Source: CAYVHU01 sp964451415
GTDB lineage: Bacteria; Pseudomonadota; Alphaproteobacteria; Rhodospirillales; Magnetovibrionaceae
Assembly: GCA_964451415.1 (NCBI GenBank)
Contig: CAYVHU010000001.1
Coordinates: 124,001-188,000, forward strand
Direction: 5' to 3'
DNA: 64,000 nt
Under the pieces are notes generated by a model. It ran no database searches, was not told the origin of the DNA, and worked only from the letters and a program-made list of their open reading frames with translations. Below, piece by piece: positions 1-7,897 of the stretch. The translations under genes and the position numbers were made by a program. Position 1 is the first letter of the stretch; each line of letters begins with the position of its first letter.

Positions 1-190
1 TTTCATTCACCGCCTGCTCGACGGTGTCGAACACAGGCAGATCCAGATGCACGTTTCCGCCCTTGCCGGGCGTAACCCCGCCCACCATCTGCGTTCCGTA
101 GGCAATGGCCTGTTCAGAATGAAAAGTGCCCTGGGCTCCGGTGAACCCCTGGCAAATGACCTTGGTCGCGGCGTTGATCAGAACGGACAT
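1..190 (-). CDS. sucD: Succinyl-CoA ligase alpha subunit, 3' part cut by window edge
   Basis: Only the first 63 codons are present. SucD is the CoA- and NDP-binding subunit that carries the phosphohistidine of succinyl-CoA synthetase (succinyl-CoA to succinate in the TCA cycle). The visible start reads MSVLINAATKVICQGFTGAQ and continues with the HSEQAIAYGT and VGGVTPGKGG segments, the canonical N-terminal CoA-binding Rossmann region of the family. The ATG shares one base with the sucC stop (TAATG), so the two are translationally coupled, as expected for a heterotetrameric enzyme. The catalytic histidine lies outside the window. Confidence 0.95.
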   Translation of the reverse strand, partial: MSVLINAATKVICQGFTGAQGTFHSEQAIAYGTQMVGGVTPGKGGNVHLDLPVFDTVEQAVNE

Positions 191-1359
191 TACGCGGCCT
201 CCTTCACAGCCTGAACAACTTTCTGGGCAGCATCGCCAAGATCGTCGGCAGAAACAATGGCAAGACCCGATTCAGCGAGAATTTTCTTACCCATTTCCAC
301 GTTGGTGCCTTCCAGCCTAACCACCAGAGGCACGTTGAGACTCACTTCGCGCGCCGCCGCAACCACCCCTTCGGCAATCACGTCACAACGCATGATGCCG
401 CCGAAAATGTTGACCAAAATACCCTCCACGTTGGCGTCGGACAAAATAAGCTTGAACGCCGTGGTAACGCGTTCCTTGGTCGCACCGCCGCCGACATCAA
501 GGAAATTTGCCGGATCGCCGCCGTACAGCTTGATGATATCCATGGTCGCCATGGCCAGCCCTGCGCCGTTGACCATGCAGCCGATATCGCCGTCAAGTTT
601 GATATAATTGAGATCGTGCTTGGCGGCTTCCAGTTCGGCCGGGTCTTCTTCGTCTTCGTCGCGCAGTTCGGAGATGTCTTTTTGCCGGAACAAGGCGTTG
701 TCGTCGAAGTTCATCTTCGCGTCCAGGGCCACCACCTGCCCCGCAGACGTGACCACCAGCGGGTTGATTTCCACCAACGAAGCATCCAGCGCATTAAAAG
801 CCCTGTAGACACCCATAATAAGCTTTACCGCCGAACCCACTTGTTTTCCTTCCAACCCCAGCGCGAAAGCGATCTTGCGCGCATGAAAGGGTTGAATGCC
901 GGTGGCAGGGTCGATGGTTTCCCTGACAATTTTTTCCGGCGTGGAAGCGGCAACCTCTTCGATGTCCATACCGCCTTCGCTCGAAGCCATGATGGTGATG
1001 CGCGAAGACGCCCGATCAATCAGCATGCCCAAGTAAAGTTCTCGGGCAATATCGCAGCCTTCTTCAATGTAAACGCGTTTGACTTCGCGGCCTTGCGGTC
1101 CCGTCTGGTGAGTCACAAGCTGCATGCCGAGCATGGCGTTTGCCGCATCACGAACGTCTTCAATCGTTTTGACCACCTTGACGCCACCGCCCTTGCCGCG
1201 TCCGCCGGCATGGATTTGCGCCTTCACCACCCACACAGGACCACCGAGTTCCTTCGCCACCGCTTCGGCCTCCGGCGCGGTATAGGCCACCTTGCCACGC
1301 GGCACCGCCACACCGAACCCCGTGAGCAATTGCTTGGCTTGATATTCATGAATGTTCAT
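190..1359 (-). CDS. sucC: Succinyl-CoA ligase (ADP-forming) beta subunit
   Basis: The 389-residue product has the normal family length. The N-terminus MNIHEYQAKQLL is diagnostic, followed by an ATP-grasp domain (KAQIHAGGRGKGGGVK around residues 47-62) and a C-terminal CoA-ligase flavodoxin-like domain with the NIFGGIMRCDVIAEG motif near residue 320. It provides nucleotide binding and specificity for the substrate-level phosphorylation step of the TCA cycle. It lies 36 bases downstream of mdh and overlaps sucD by one base, so mdh-sucC-sucD look like one transcription unit, an arrangement common in alphaproteobacteria. Nothing unusual was seen. Confidence 0.97.
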   Translation of the reverse strand: MNIHEYQAKQLLTGFGVAVPRGKVAYTAPEAEAVAKELGGPVWVVKAQIHAGGRGKGGGVKVVKTIEDVRDAANAMLGMQLVTHQTGPQGREVKRVYIEEGCDIARELYLGMLIDRASSRITIMASSEGGMDIEEVAASTPEKIVRETIDPATGIQPFHARKIAFALGLEGKQVGSAVKLIMGVYRAFNALDASLVEINPLVVTSAGQVVALDAKMNFDDNALFRQKDISELRDEDEEDPAELEAAKHDLNYIKLDGDIGCMVNGAGLAMATMDIIKLYGGDPANFLDVGGGATKERVTTAFKLILSDANVEGILVNIFGGIMRCDVIAEGVVAAAREVSLNVPLVVRLEGTNVEMGKKILAESGLAIVSADDLGDAAQKVVQAVKEAA

Positions 1360-1395
1360 CGCAGCATTTCCTCTCTCGGCTTTTCCCCTGCGGAA

Positions 1396-2436
1396 TCAAC
1401 CCCGTTTTTTCTTAACACTTTTTTTCGAGGCTTGTTTCTTGCGCCCAGGAGCCTTATCCGACCGAGTCTTGTCCGTCTGGGCCTGTTTTTCCAGATCACA
1501 GATCGCGCTCATCAACCCTTTGACCGCATCCACGGATTTCATGAACTGCGCCTTTTCGGCACTGTCGAGCTTGATTTCCACCACCCGCTCAACGCCCTTG
1601 GCGCCAATCACAACGGGAGCACCAACGTACATGTTCTTGACCCCGTACTGACCTTTCAGATGCGCCGCACACGGCAGCACACGTTTCTTATCCTTCAGGT
1701 ACGATTCCGCCATTTCAATGGCCGCCGTCGCTGGCGCATAAAAGGCCGAACCGGTTTTGAGCAAGCCCACGATTTCCGCGCCACCGTCACGCACGCGCTG
1801 AACGATGGCGTCGATTTTGGCCTGGGTGGTCCATTTCATCTCGATCAAATCCGGCACGGGAATGCCGGCCACGGTGGAATAACGCACCAGCGGCACCATC
1901 GTGTCACCATGGCCGCCCAGCACGAAAGCCGTAACGTCTTCAACGGAAACCTTGAATTCTTCGGCCAGAAAACAGCGAAAACGCGCCGAGTCCAAAACAC
2001 CCGCCATGCCGACAACCATGTGCGGCGGCAGTCCAGAAGCCTCGCGTAGCGCCCACACCATGGCGTCCAACGGGTTGGTGATGCACACCACAAAAGCCTT
2101 GGGGGCGTACTTCTTGATGCCCGCGCCAACCTGCTTCATCACGCTGACGTTGATGCCCAGAAGATCGTCGCGGCTCATGCCCGGCTTGCGCGGCACACCG
2201 GCGGTGACAATGATCACGTCCGCGCCGCGCAACTGCGCGTAGCTTTTGGTGCCGGAAAGCTTCGCATTGAAGCCTTCAATGGGAGACGCCTCGGCCAAAT
2301 CGAGAGCCTTTCCCTGGGCCACACCAGCGTTGATGTCGAACATCACCACATCGCCCAGTTCCTTCAATCCCGCCAGATGCGCCAACGTGCCGCCGATATT
2401 TCCCGCGCCAATCAGCGCAATCTTATTGCGTGCCAT
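1396..2436 (-). CDS. mdh: Malate dehydrogenase with basic C-terminal tail
   Basis: NAD-dependent malate dehydrogenase of the LDH-like type, converting malate to oxaloacetate in the TCA cycle. The start chosen is the ATG of MARNKIALIGAGNIGG, which follows GAGAAGGA by about nine bases; a longer reading frame exists upstream but adds no family sequence. The NAD-binding GAGNIGG motif is at residues 8-14, VTAGVPRKPGMSRDDL lies near residue 80 and the catalytic histidine sits in VLGGHGDTMVP near residue 175. The enzyme core should end near residue 318. About 25 further residues follow and are strongly Lys/Arg rich (KKQASKKSVKKKRG at the very end), which is unusual for this family. Confidence 0.95.
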   Translation of the reverse strand: MARNKIALIGAGNIGGTLAHLAGLKELGDVVMFDINAGVAQGKALDLAEASPIEGFNAKLSGTKSYAQLRGADVIIVTAGVPRKPGMSRDDLLGINVSVMKQVGAGIKKYAPKAFVVCITNPLDAMVWALREASGLPPHMVVGMAGVLDSARFRCFLAEEFKVSVEDVTAFVLGGHGDTMVPLVRYSTVAGIPVPDLIEMKWTTQAKIDAIVQRVRDGGAEIVGLLKTGSAFYAPATAAIEMAESYLKDKKRVLPCAAHLKGQYGVKNMYVGAPVVIGAKGVERVVEIKLDSAEKAQFMKSVDAVKGLMSAICDLEKQAQTDKTRSDKAPGRKKQASKKSVKKKRG

Positions 2437-2580
2437 TTGCGTAAATCCTTCTCGTAGCTCCGAAGATATCCATGCTATCTCATGCTGCGTCGCACAAAAT
2501 ACGTCTTCGTTTGGTAACGCGATTTCCACACCGAGGCAAGGTTTATCCGACCCGAACGGGTGGAAATATCTTAAATAAAC

Positions 2581-3711
2581 CTACCCTCCGCGTTTTTCAT
2601 GTTTCAGCTCCATATAGGATGTGGATTGCATCTCGATCAGGCGCGACATCGTGCGGGCAAATTCGAACGAACCCTCACCGTGGACGTAAAGCTCCAGTGG
2701 TTCGACCTCGGCGGAACAGATCAACTTGACGTGACCTTCGTAAAGCGCATCGACCAAGGTGACAAAGCGCTTCGCCAGGTTCAAGTTGTCCGGCGTCATC
2801 CGGGGAATGCCGGGCAGGATCAAAGTGTGGTAGCGCCGGGCGATTTCCAGATAGTCCGCAGGCCCCAAGGGCCGTCCGCAAATATCCATAAAGCTTACCA
2901 TGGCCACGCCTTGGGCGGCCTTGGGGATGGCCACGTCGCGGCCCTGAACGGGAATGGATGCGGCGTGCGCGCGCGCGGCATTGGTCAGGCGGGTGAACGC
3001 GTCTTCCAGCTTGGCGCGCGCCGCGGCGTCATCGGGCGTGATGTATATATCCAACGCACGCATTCGTTCCAGGCGATAGTCGAGCTTGCCCGCCAGTTCC
3101 AGAATGTCCATTTTTTCTTCCACCAGGTCGATGAAAGGCAGGAACTGTTCACGCTGCAAGCCGTCTTTATACAAATCGCGCGGCGGCCGGTTGGAGGTCG
3201 TGACCACCACCACCCCCGCTTTAAACAAGGTCTCGAAAAAGCGGCGCAAGATCATCGCATCGGTAATGTCGTGGACCTGAAATTCATCGAAGCAAAACAG
3301 TGTCGCCTCGCCCGCCACCTGTTCGGCCACCGGGGGGATCGGATCGGCTTCACGTCCCTTGAATTTGCGGTATTCGTTCAAGCGCATGTGCACCTGCTGC
3401 ATGAAAGCGTGAAAATGCACACGACGTTTGCGCCTCACCGGCGCTAAGTCGAAAAACATATCCATCAAAATCGATTTGCCCCGTCCCACGTCACCGTAAA
3501 GATAAAGGCCTTGCGGGGGAGCTTCGCGGCGGCGCTCTAGTCCGAAACGCTCTTTCCAACCCATCGAACCGCTCTTGCGTTCATAGGACTGCAATGCCTT
3601 GTGCAGACTTTGCAACTTTTCCACCGCCAGCGCCTGCACCGGATCGTAGCGCAGTTCACCCGTCGCGATGCGCCGCCGATATTCCGCTTGAGGGCCTTCC
3701 AAAGGTGGCAT
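2581..3711 (-). CDS. zapE: ZapE/AFG1-like AAA ATPase
   Basis: P-loop ATPase of the AFG1/ZapE family, which in gamma-proteobacteria acts with the Z-ring and in mitochondria in respiratory-complex quality control. The ATG at residue 3 of the longest frame (MPPLEGPQ) is preferred, because the frame itself opens with TTG. Walker A is GDVGRGKS, Walker B is FCFDEFQVHDITDA and a sensor segment reads VVTTSNRPPRDLYKDGL. At about 376 residues it has normal length. It lies upstream of mdh on the same strand with about 145 bases between, an association seen in many alphaproteobacteria. The cellular role in this organism is inferred from the family only. Confidence 0.9.
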   Translation of the reverse strand: MPPLEGPQAEYRRRIATGELRYDPVQALAVEKLQSLHKALQSYERKSGSMGWKERFGLERRREAPPQGLYLYGDVGRGKSILMDMFFDLAPVRRKRRVHFHAFMQQVHMRLNEYRKFKGREADPIPPVAEQVAGEATLFCFDEFQVHDITDAMILRRFFETLFKAGVVVVTTSNRPPRDLYKDGLQREQFLPFIDLVEEKMDILELAGKLDYRLERMRALDIYITPDDAAARAKLEDAFTRLTNAARAHAASIPVQGRDVAIPKAAQGVAMVSFMDICGRPLGPADYLEIARRYHTLILPGIPRMTPDNLNLAKRFVTLVDALYEGHVKLICSAEVEPLELYVHGEGSFEFARTMSRLIEMQSTSYMELKHEKRGG

Positions 3712-3831
3712 ACTCAACTCATTCTCTCACGAACCGCTGGAATAACGGCGCGATTCCAAGGCCGTAGTGTGCAACAGTCGCTGTGTCTTGGCCATAGAAA
3801 ACCCACGTTTTCACGATGTCAAAAGTGCTCT

Positions 3832-3856
3832 TGTCTCACCATGTGAAAGTGAGACA
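3832..3856. promoter_or_regulatory. 8-bp inverted repeat, operator-like
   Basis: TGTCTCAC and GTGAGACA form a perfect 8-bp inverted repeat separated by nine bases, in the 206-base spacer between divergently oriented zapE and the small plus-strand gene at 3924. Position and symmetry suit a dimeric repressor site. A hairpin terminator is unlikely because no T run follows on either strand. No regulator can be assigned. Confidence 0.35.
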
Positions 3857-3923
3857 CACTCTTTGATATGGAAACCTCGCTTCTGGAATACGAACCCATT
3901 ATTCGCCTGCGGAACCAAAATAG

Positions 3924-4316
3924 ATGTCCGACGCGCTTGAGAATTTTACATTTAAAGTCCAACACGTCGGCATGGATGCGGGCTTTTATCACCCCGAAGG
4001 TCGCGACCTGCCCTTGTCACGTGAGGTCGTCGAAGCGTTCGAACGCGATCGCGAAAACGCCGAAATCTTTATCCAGAGTTCCACCGATACGGCCTTTTCA
4101 TGTGCCGAAATGCTGAAGTGGTTTTTATTGCAAAGTCGCACCACCATCGTCGATCACCTGCCACGCAAAGCGCCGGCCCCGGGCAAGATTCTACTCACCG
4201 TTCCGATCCGCTTCTCGCGCGGCACATTTTATATGAGAACGCAAGCCGGAGACACGGACATCTGTGCCCTGAAGCTGATGCTCACAATCACCGCCGCTTC
4301 AACAACAGGTGCTTGA
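3924..4316 (+). CDS. Hypothetical protein, 130 aa
   Basis: I do not recognise the family. The product is soluble, starts MSDALENFTFKVQHVGMDAG and shows no signal peptide, membrane segment or known catalytic motif. Amino-acid composition looks natural (acidic and aromatic residues well mixed) and the frame covers a stretch where no other gene fits, which supports it being real. It is divergent from zapE and its last 29 bases overlap the 3' end of sdhB on the other strand. No strong ribosome binding site was found, so the start is uncertain. Confidence 0.6.
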   Translation: MSDALENFTFKVQHVGMDAGFYHPEGRDLPLSREVVEAFERDRENAEIFIQSSTDTAFSCAEMLKWFLLQSRTTIVDHLPRKAPAPGKILLTVPIRFSRGTFYMRTQAGDTDICALKLMLTITAASTTGA

Positions 4317-5061
4317 TTTCCGCGATGGCCTTGCCCGGATTCAGGTGCTTGGGGCACGTATTGGTGCAGTTCATGATGGTGTGACAGCGGTACAGGCGAA
4401 ACGGATCGTCAACGTTGTCCAGGCGCTCGCCCGAAGCCTCGTCGCGGGTGTCGGCAACCCACCGGTAAGCCTGCAACAAAATCGCCGGGCCCAGGTAACG
4501 ATCCCCGTTCCACCAGTAACTCGGACAACTGGTCTGGCAGCAAAAACACAAAATACATTCCCACATACCGTCCAGTTGCTTGCGTTCCCCCACGCTTTGC
4601 AGTCTTTCGGACGTGGGCGCAGGGGTATCGGACTTCAACCACGGCTCAATGGAAGCGTACTGCGCATACGGCACGCTTAAATCCGGCACCAGATCCTTGA
4701 CCACCGGCATGTGCGGCAGAGGATAGATCTTCACGTCGCCATGGATGGACGAGATGGGCTTGGTGCACGCCAGCGTGTTGACGCCGTCGATATTGAAGGC
4801 GCACGACCCGCACACCCCTTCACGACAGGAACGACGGAAGGTCAGGGTCGAATCCATTTCGTCCTTGATCTTGATCAACGCGTGCAGAACCATCGGCCCG
4901 CAGGCGTCCAGATCGACCTCGAAAGTATCAAGCTTGGGATTCGCGCCCGTGTCGGGATCGTAACGGTAAATCTTGAAGCGTTTGACGCGTTTGGCGTCCG
5001 GCGCCGCAAAGGTCTTGCCGCGCATGACTTTGGAATTTTTGGGAAGGGCGAATTCGACCAT
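4288..5061 (-). CDS. sdhB: Succinate dehydrogenase iron-sulfur subunit
   Basis: The 257-residue electron-transfer subunit of complex II carries three Fe-S clusters between the flavin of SdhA and quinone at the membrane. The 2Fe-2S site is SCREGVCGSCAFNIDG with a distal Cys in NTLAC. The 4Fe-4S site is CILCFCCQTSCPSYWW and the 3Fe-4S site CHTIMNCTNTCPKHLNP. All expected cysteines are present. It starts 18 bases after sdhA and is the last gene of sdhCDAB. Confidence 0.97.
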   Translation of the reverse strand: MVEFALPKNSKVMRGKTFAAPDAKRVKRFKIYRYDPDTGANPKLDTFEVDLDACGPMVLHALIKIKDEMDSTLTFRRSCREGVCGSCAFNIDGVNTLACTKPISSIHGDVKIYPLPHMPVVKDLVPDLSVPYAQYASIEPWLKSDTPAPTSERLQSVGERKQLDGMWECILCFCCQTSCPSYWWNGDRYLGPAILLQAYRWVADTRDEASGERLDNVDDPFRLYRCHTIMNCTNTCPKHLNPGKAIAEIKHLLLKRR

Positions 5062-5079
5062 GTTCGTGCTCTCCCGTCC

Positions 5080-6870
5080 TCAATACACGCGGATCTTGGG
5101 TTCGATGTATTCGACTTCGTCGCTTAATGTCCAGGTATGAACGGGACGATGGCCGATCCTGACCGAGGCATCCCGGCCAATCCATGCAAGAGTATGCTTC
5201 ATCCATTGTTCGTCATTGCGATCGGGAAAATCGTCACGCGCATGGGCGCCGCGACTTTCTTCACGCTGCAAGGCCGAATGCACGGTGGCCTGGGCGCAGG
5301 CGAGAAGATTTTCCAGCTCCAGCGCCTCGACCAAATCTGAATTCCAGATCATGGAGCGGTCGCTCACATGGATGTCCTTCAACGTGCCGACGATGCGATC
5401 AATGTTTTCGCGCCCGTCGTCCAGGGTTTTAGCTTCGCGAAACACCGCGACATCGCGCTGCATGGTATGTTGCATATCGTCGCGAATGCGTGCGGTGGGC
5501 GATCCCCCCGCCGCATGGCGCAAACGATCCAAACGATCCAGGGCCATATCGGCGCTGCCGACGGGTAAAGGTTTTTGTTCCGCCCCCGCTTTCAGTTGAT
5601 CGCGTGCGCGCAATGCGGCGGCGCGGCCGAAAACCACGATATCCAGAAGTGAATTCGTCCCCAGACGGTTCGCGCCATGCACCGAAACGCATGCGCACTC
5701 GCCGATGGCCATCAACCCCGAACACACGGCGTCGGGGTCGTCTGGTGTAGGGCGCAGAACTTCGCCGTGAATGTTGGTGGGAATACCGCCCATGTTGTAG
5801 TGCACGGTCGGAATCACGGGAATGGGATCGCGCGTGACTTCGGTGCCCGAAAACACCATGGCGCTTTCGGAAATACCGGGCAGGCGTTCGGCCAAGATGT
5901 CCGCTCCCAGATGCTCCAGGTGCAAAAACAGATGGTCTGCTTTTTCGCCCACGCCACGGCCTTCCATGATTTCCATCGTCATCGCCCGACTGACGACATC
6001 ACGCGACGCCAGGTCCTTGGCCGAAGGGGCGTAGCGTTCCATGAAACGCTCCCCATTGGCATTGGTAAGATAACCGCCTTCACCACGCGCACCTTCGGTG
6101 ATCAGCATTCCCGCGCCGTAAATGCCGGTGGGGTGAAACTGTACGAATTCCATATCCTGCAAGGCCAGGCCCGCGCGCTGCACCATGCCGTGACCGTCGC
6201 CGGTACACGTGTGCGCCGAAGTGCACGAGAACCACGCACGGCCATACCCGCCGGTAGCCATCACCGTGGTCTGGGCACGAAAGCGATGGATGGACCCGTC
6301 TTCCAAATTCCACGCGATCACACCGCGGCATGTGCCGTCTTCGTCCATGATCAGGTCCAGGGCGACAAACTCGACGAAGAACTCCGCATCGTGACGCAGG
6401 CTTTGCTGATACAGCGTGTGCAAGATGGCGTGGCCTGTACGGTCGGCGGCGGCACATGCGCGCGGCACCGGAGCTTCGCCGAAATTCTTCATGTGCCCGC
6501 CAAAGGGACGTTGGTAAATCTTACCGTCCTCGTTGCGCGAAAACGGCACGCCGAAATGTTCCAATTCGTGCACGGCGGCCACCGCGTGCTTGCACATGTA
6601 TTCGATGGCGTCCTGATCGCCCAGCCAGTCCGACCCCTTGACGGTGTCGTACATGTGCCACTTCCAATTATCCTCGGCCATATTGCCCAGCGCCGCGCCG
6701 ATACCGCCCTGGGCAGCCACGGTGTGCGAGCGGGTGGGGAACACCTTGGTGATACAGGCGGTCTTCAGACCCGCCTTGGTCATGCCGAAGGTGGCACGCA
6801 AACCCGCACCGCCCGCGCCGACCACCACACAGTCATAGGTGTGATCCGTAATGGGATAGGCTTCACTCAT
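5080..6870 (-). CDS. sdhA: Succinate dehydrogenase flavoprotein subunit
   Basis: Catalytic FAD subunit (596 aa) that oxidises succinate to fumarate. The FAD-binding Rossmann motif VVVGAGGAGLRATFGM begins at residue 15, and the covalent FAD-histidine lies in TRSHTVAAQGGIGAAL. The substrate-binding region includes EGARGEGGYLTN and the capping-domain HYNMGGIPTN. Length is normal. The ATG is preceded directly by three tandem copies of a 12-bp unit carrying a weak GGA Shine-Dalgarno core, so translation initiation here may depend on that repeat. A 121-base repeat-rich spacer separates it from sdhD. Confidence 0.97.
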   Translation of the reverse strand: MSEAYPITDHTYDCVVVGAGGAGLRATFGMTKAGLKTACITKVFPTRSHTVAAQGGIGAALGNMAEDNWKWHMYDTVKGSDWLGDQDAIEYMCKHAVAAVHELEHFGVPFSRNEDGKIYQRPFGGHMKNFGEAPVPRACAAADRTGHAILHTLYQQSLRHDAEFFVEFVALDLIMDEDGTCRGVIAWNLEDGSIHRFRAQTTVMATGGYGRAWFSCTSAHTCTGDGHGMVQRAGLALQDMEFVQFHPTGIYGAGMLITEGARGEGGYLTNANGERFMERYAPSAKDLASRDVVSRAMTMEIMEGRGVGEKADHLFLHLEHLGADILAERLPGISESAMVFSGTEVTRDPIPVIPTVHYNMGGIPTNIHGEVLRPTPDDPDAVCSGLMAIGECACVSVHGANRLGTNSLLDIVVFGRAAALRARDQLKAGAEQKPLPVGSADMALDRLDRLRHAAGGSPTARIRDDMQHTMQRDVAVFREAKTLDDGRENIDRIVGTLKDIHVSDRSMIWNSDLVEALELENLLACAQATVHSALQREESRGAHARDDFPDRNDEQWMKHTLAWIGRDASVRIGHRPVHTWTLSDEVEYIEPKIRVY

Positions 6871-6906
6871 TGTTCAATCCGCTGTTCAATCCGCTGTTCA
6901 ATCCAC
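6871..6906. repeat. 12-bp tandem repeat x3 at the sdhA translation start
   Basis: Three adjacent copies of TGTTCAATCCGC (plus strand; the third has one change, CCAC for CCGC). Read on the coding strand this is GCGGATTGAACA three times, ending at the sdhA ATG, so each copy brings its own GGA core. Copy number could change by slippage and would alter only the untranslated leader. Confidence 0.9.
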
Positions 6907-6927
6907 TCATTGTCCCAACCCATTTAT

Positions 6928-6995
6928 CCGGCCAACATTTTCAACCGGCCAACGCTCTCAACCGGCCAACGCTCTCAACCGGCCAACGCTCTCAA
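6928..6995. repeat. 17-bp tandem repeat x4 between sdhD and sdhA
   Basis: Four adjacent 17-bp units based on CCGGCCAACGCTCTCAA. Copies two to four are identical and the first is degenerate (ATTTT for GCTCT). The last copy overlaps the final bases and stop codon of sdhD. The array is purely intercistronic apart from that overlap and has no dyad symmetry typical of a terminator. Confidence 0.92.
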
Positions 6996-7396
6996 CCGGC
7001 AAGGGAAACTTTCAACACCGCAAAAATACCCGACGCCGCAAACAATACCGAAGCATACTTTACAAACAACAACAGCCCCATTTTCCACAGCTCACTGTGG
7101 ACATAGTCTTCGATCACCACCGTCAAACCCAGTTGCGCATGGTGGAACACGGTCACCACGAAAAGCACCGTAAAGACGGCATTTCCGAATTCGCTGATCC
7201 AGATGTGAAAGCTAGCGTAGTCCGTCCCCGTCAAGGAGATCAAGGAATAGACGAACCACAAGGTCAGCGGCAACAAGGCCACGGCGCTCATGCGCTGCGT
7301 CCACCAGTGATGCACGCCCTCGCGCGTTGAACCCAGGCCGCGCACACGACCAAGTTTGGAACGCAATTGGCGGCTGCTTTGCGGTGTGTTGACCAT
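6992..7396 (-). CDS. sdhD: Succinate dehydrogenase membrane anchor subunit
   Basis: The 134-residue small cytochrome b anchor of complex II has three predicted membrane helices, around residues 37-56, 68-92 and 104-127. The helix-two segment VTVFHHAQLGLTVVIEDYVH carries the haem b histidine candidates (85/86) and the conserved Asp-Tyr pair near 97-98 at the quinone site. A good Shine-Dalgarno (AGGAAAGG) precedes the ATG, and it starts 15 bases after sdhC. Its stop codon lies inside the last unit of a 17-bp tandem repeat. Confidence 0.93.
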   Translation of the reverse strand: MVNTPQSSRQLRSKLGRVRGLGSTREGVHHWWTQRMSAVALLPLTLWFVYSLISLTGTDYASFHIWISEFGNAVFTVLFVVTVFHHAQLGLTVVIEDYVHSELWKMGLLLFVKYASVLFAASGIFAVLKVSLAG

Positions 7397-7411
7397 GTTG
7401 CGCCGCCTTTC

Positions 7412-7807
7412 CTATAACTTGCCCATCACGCCGTAGGCCATGAGCCAGCTCAAGACCGTAAGCACAAGCGCGGCAACGGCCACAATCCCAGCGGTCAGGC
7501 GCAGCTTCGGCAAATCGAAACCCCACCCCATATCCCAGCCTAGGTGACGGATGCCATTACATAAATGGTAAAACAACGAAAAGGTGAAGCCGAACAAGAT
7601 CACCCGACCCAACAGGGATTGCAGAACCTCTTGAGCGCGTTCAAAGGCAGCGGGGCCATAGGCCGCCGCCGACAGCCAGTAGGTCAGCAAAAGCGCCGCA
7701 AACGCCAACGCCACCCCCGTCAGACGATGGGCGAAGGAAAACAAAGAGGTCACTTGCGGGCGGTAAATCTGCAAGTGAGGCGACAGCGGTCTTGATCGGT
7801 CGGACAT
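7412..7807 (-). CDS. sdhC: Succinate dehydrogenase cytochrome b556 subunit
   Basis: Large membrane anchor of complex II. The start is set at MSDRSRPLSPHLQIYRPQ, the typical alphaproteobacterial N-terminus, preceded by GGGAGGGAAA; the longer frame upstream adds only non-family sequence. This gives 131 residues. SLFSFAHRLTG (residues 21-31) holds the Ser/Arg pair of the quinone site and His81 in SLFYHLCNGIRHL is the likely haem ligand. Three membrane helices are visible. It is the first gene of sdhCDAB, with 90 bases separating it from asd upstream. Confidence 0.94.
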   Translation of the reverse strand: MSDRSRPLSPHLQIYRPQVTSLFSFAHRLTGVALAFAALLLTYWLSAAAYGPAAFERAQEVLQSLLGRVILFGFTFSLFYHLCNGIRHLGWDMGWGFDLPKLRLTAGIVAVAALVLTVLSWLMAYGVMGKL

Positions 7808-7897
7808 CTTCAGGTTTCCCTCCCGCCGGGAATCAATTCTTCGCATGTGCGAGGAACTATGCTCCCGTTCCCGGAGGATGGCAAGACGCAAAAAGGC

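Noticed and set aside
616..2049. A 477-codon open frame on the plus strand
   Set aside because: It is antisense to sucC and mdh, its translation is His/Arg/Gln rich with no family features, and it arises from high-GC third-position bias.
3868..3930. Frame METSLLEYEP upstream of the 130-residue gene as evidence of a frameshifted longer protein
   Set aside because: The upstream part is only about 19 plausible codons, has no ribosome site and no similarity to the following protein.
6928..6995. CRISPR-like array in the sdhD-sdhA spacer
   Set aside because: Units are directly adjacent without spacers, too short, and no cas genes are present; it is a simple tandem repeat.
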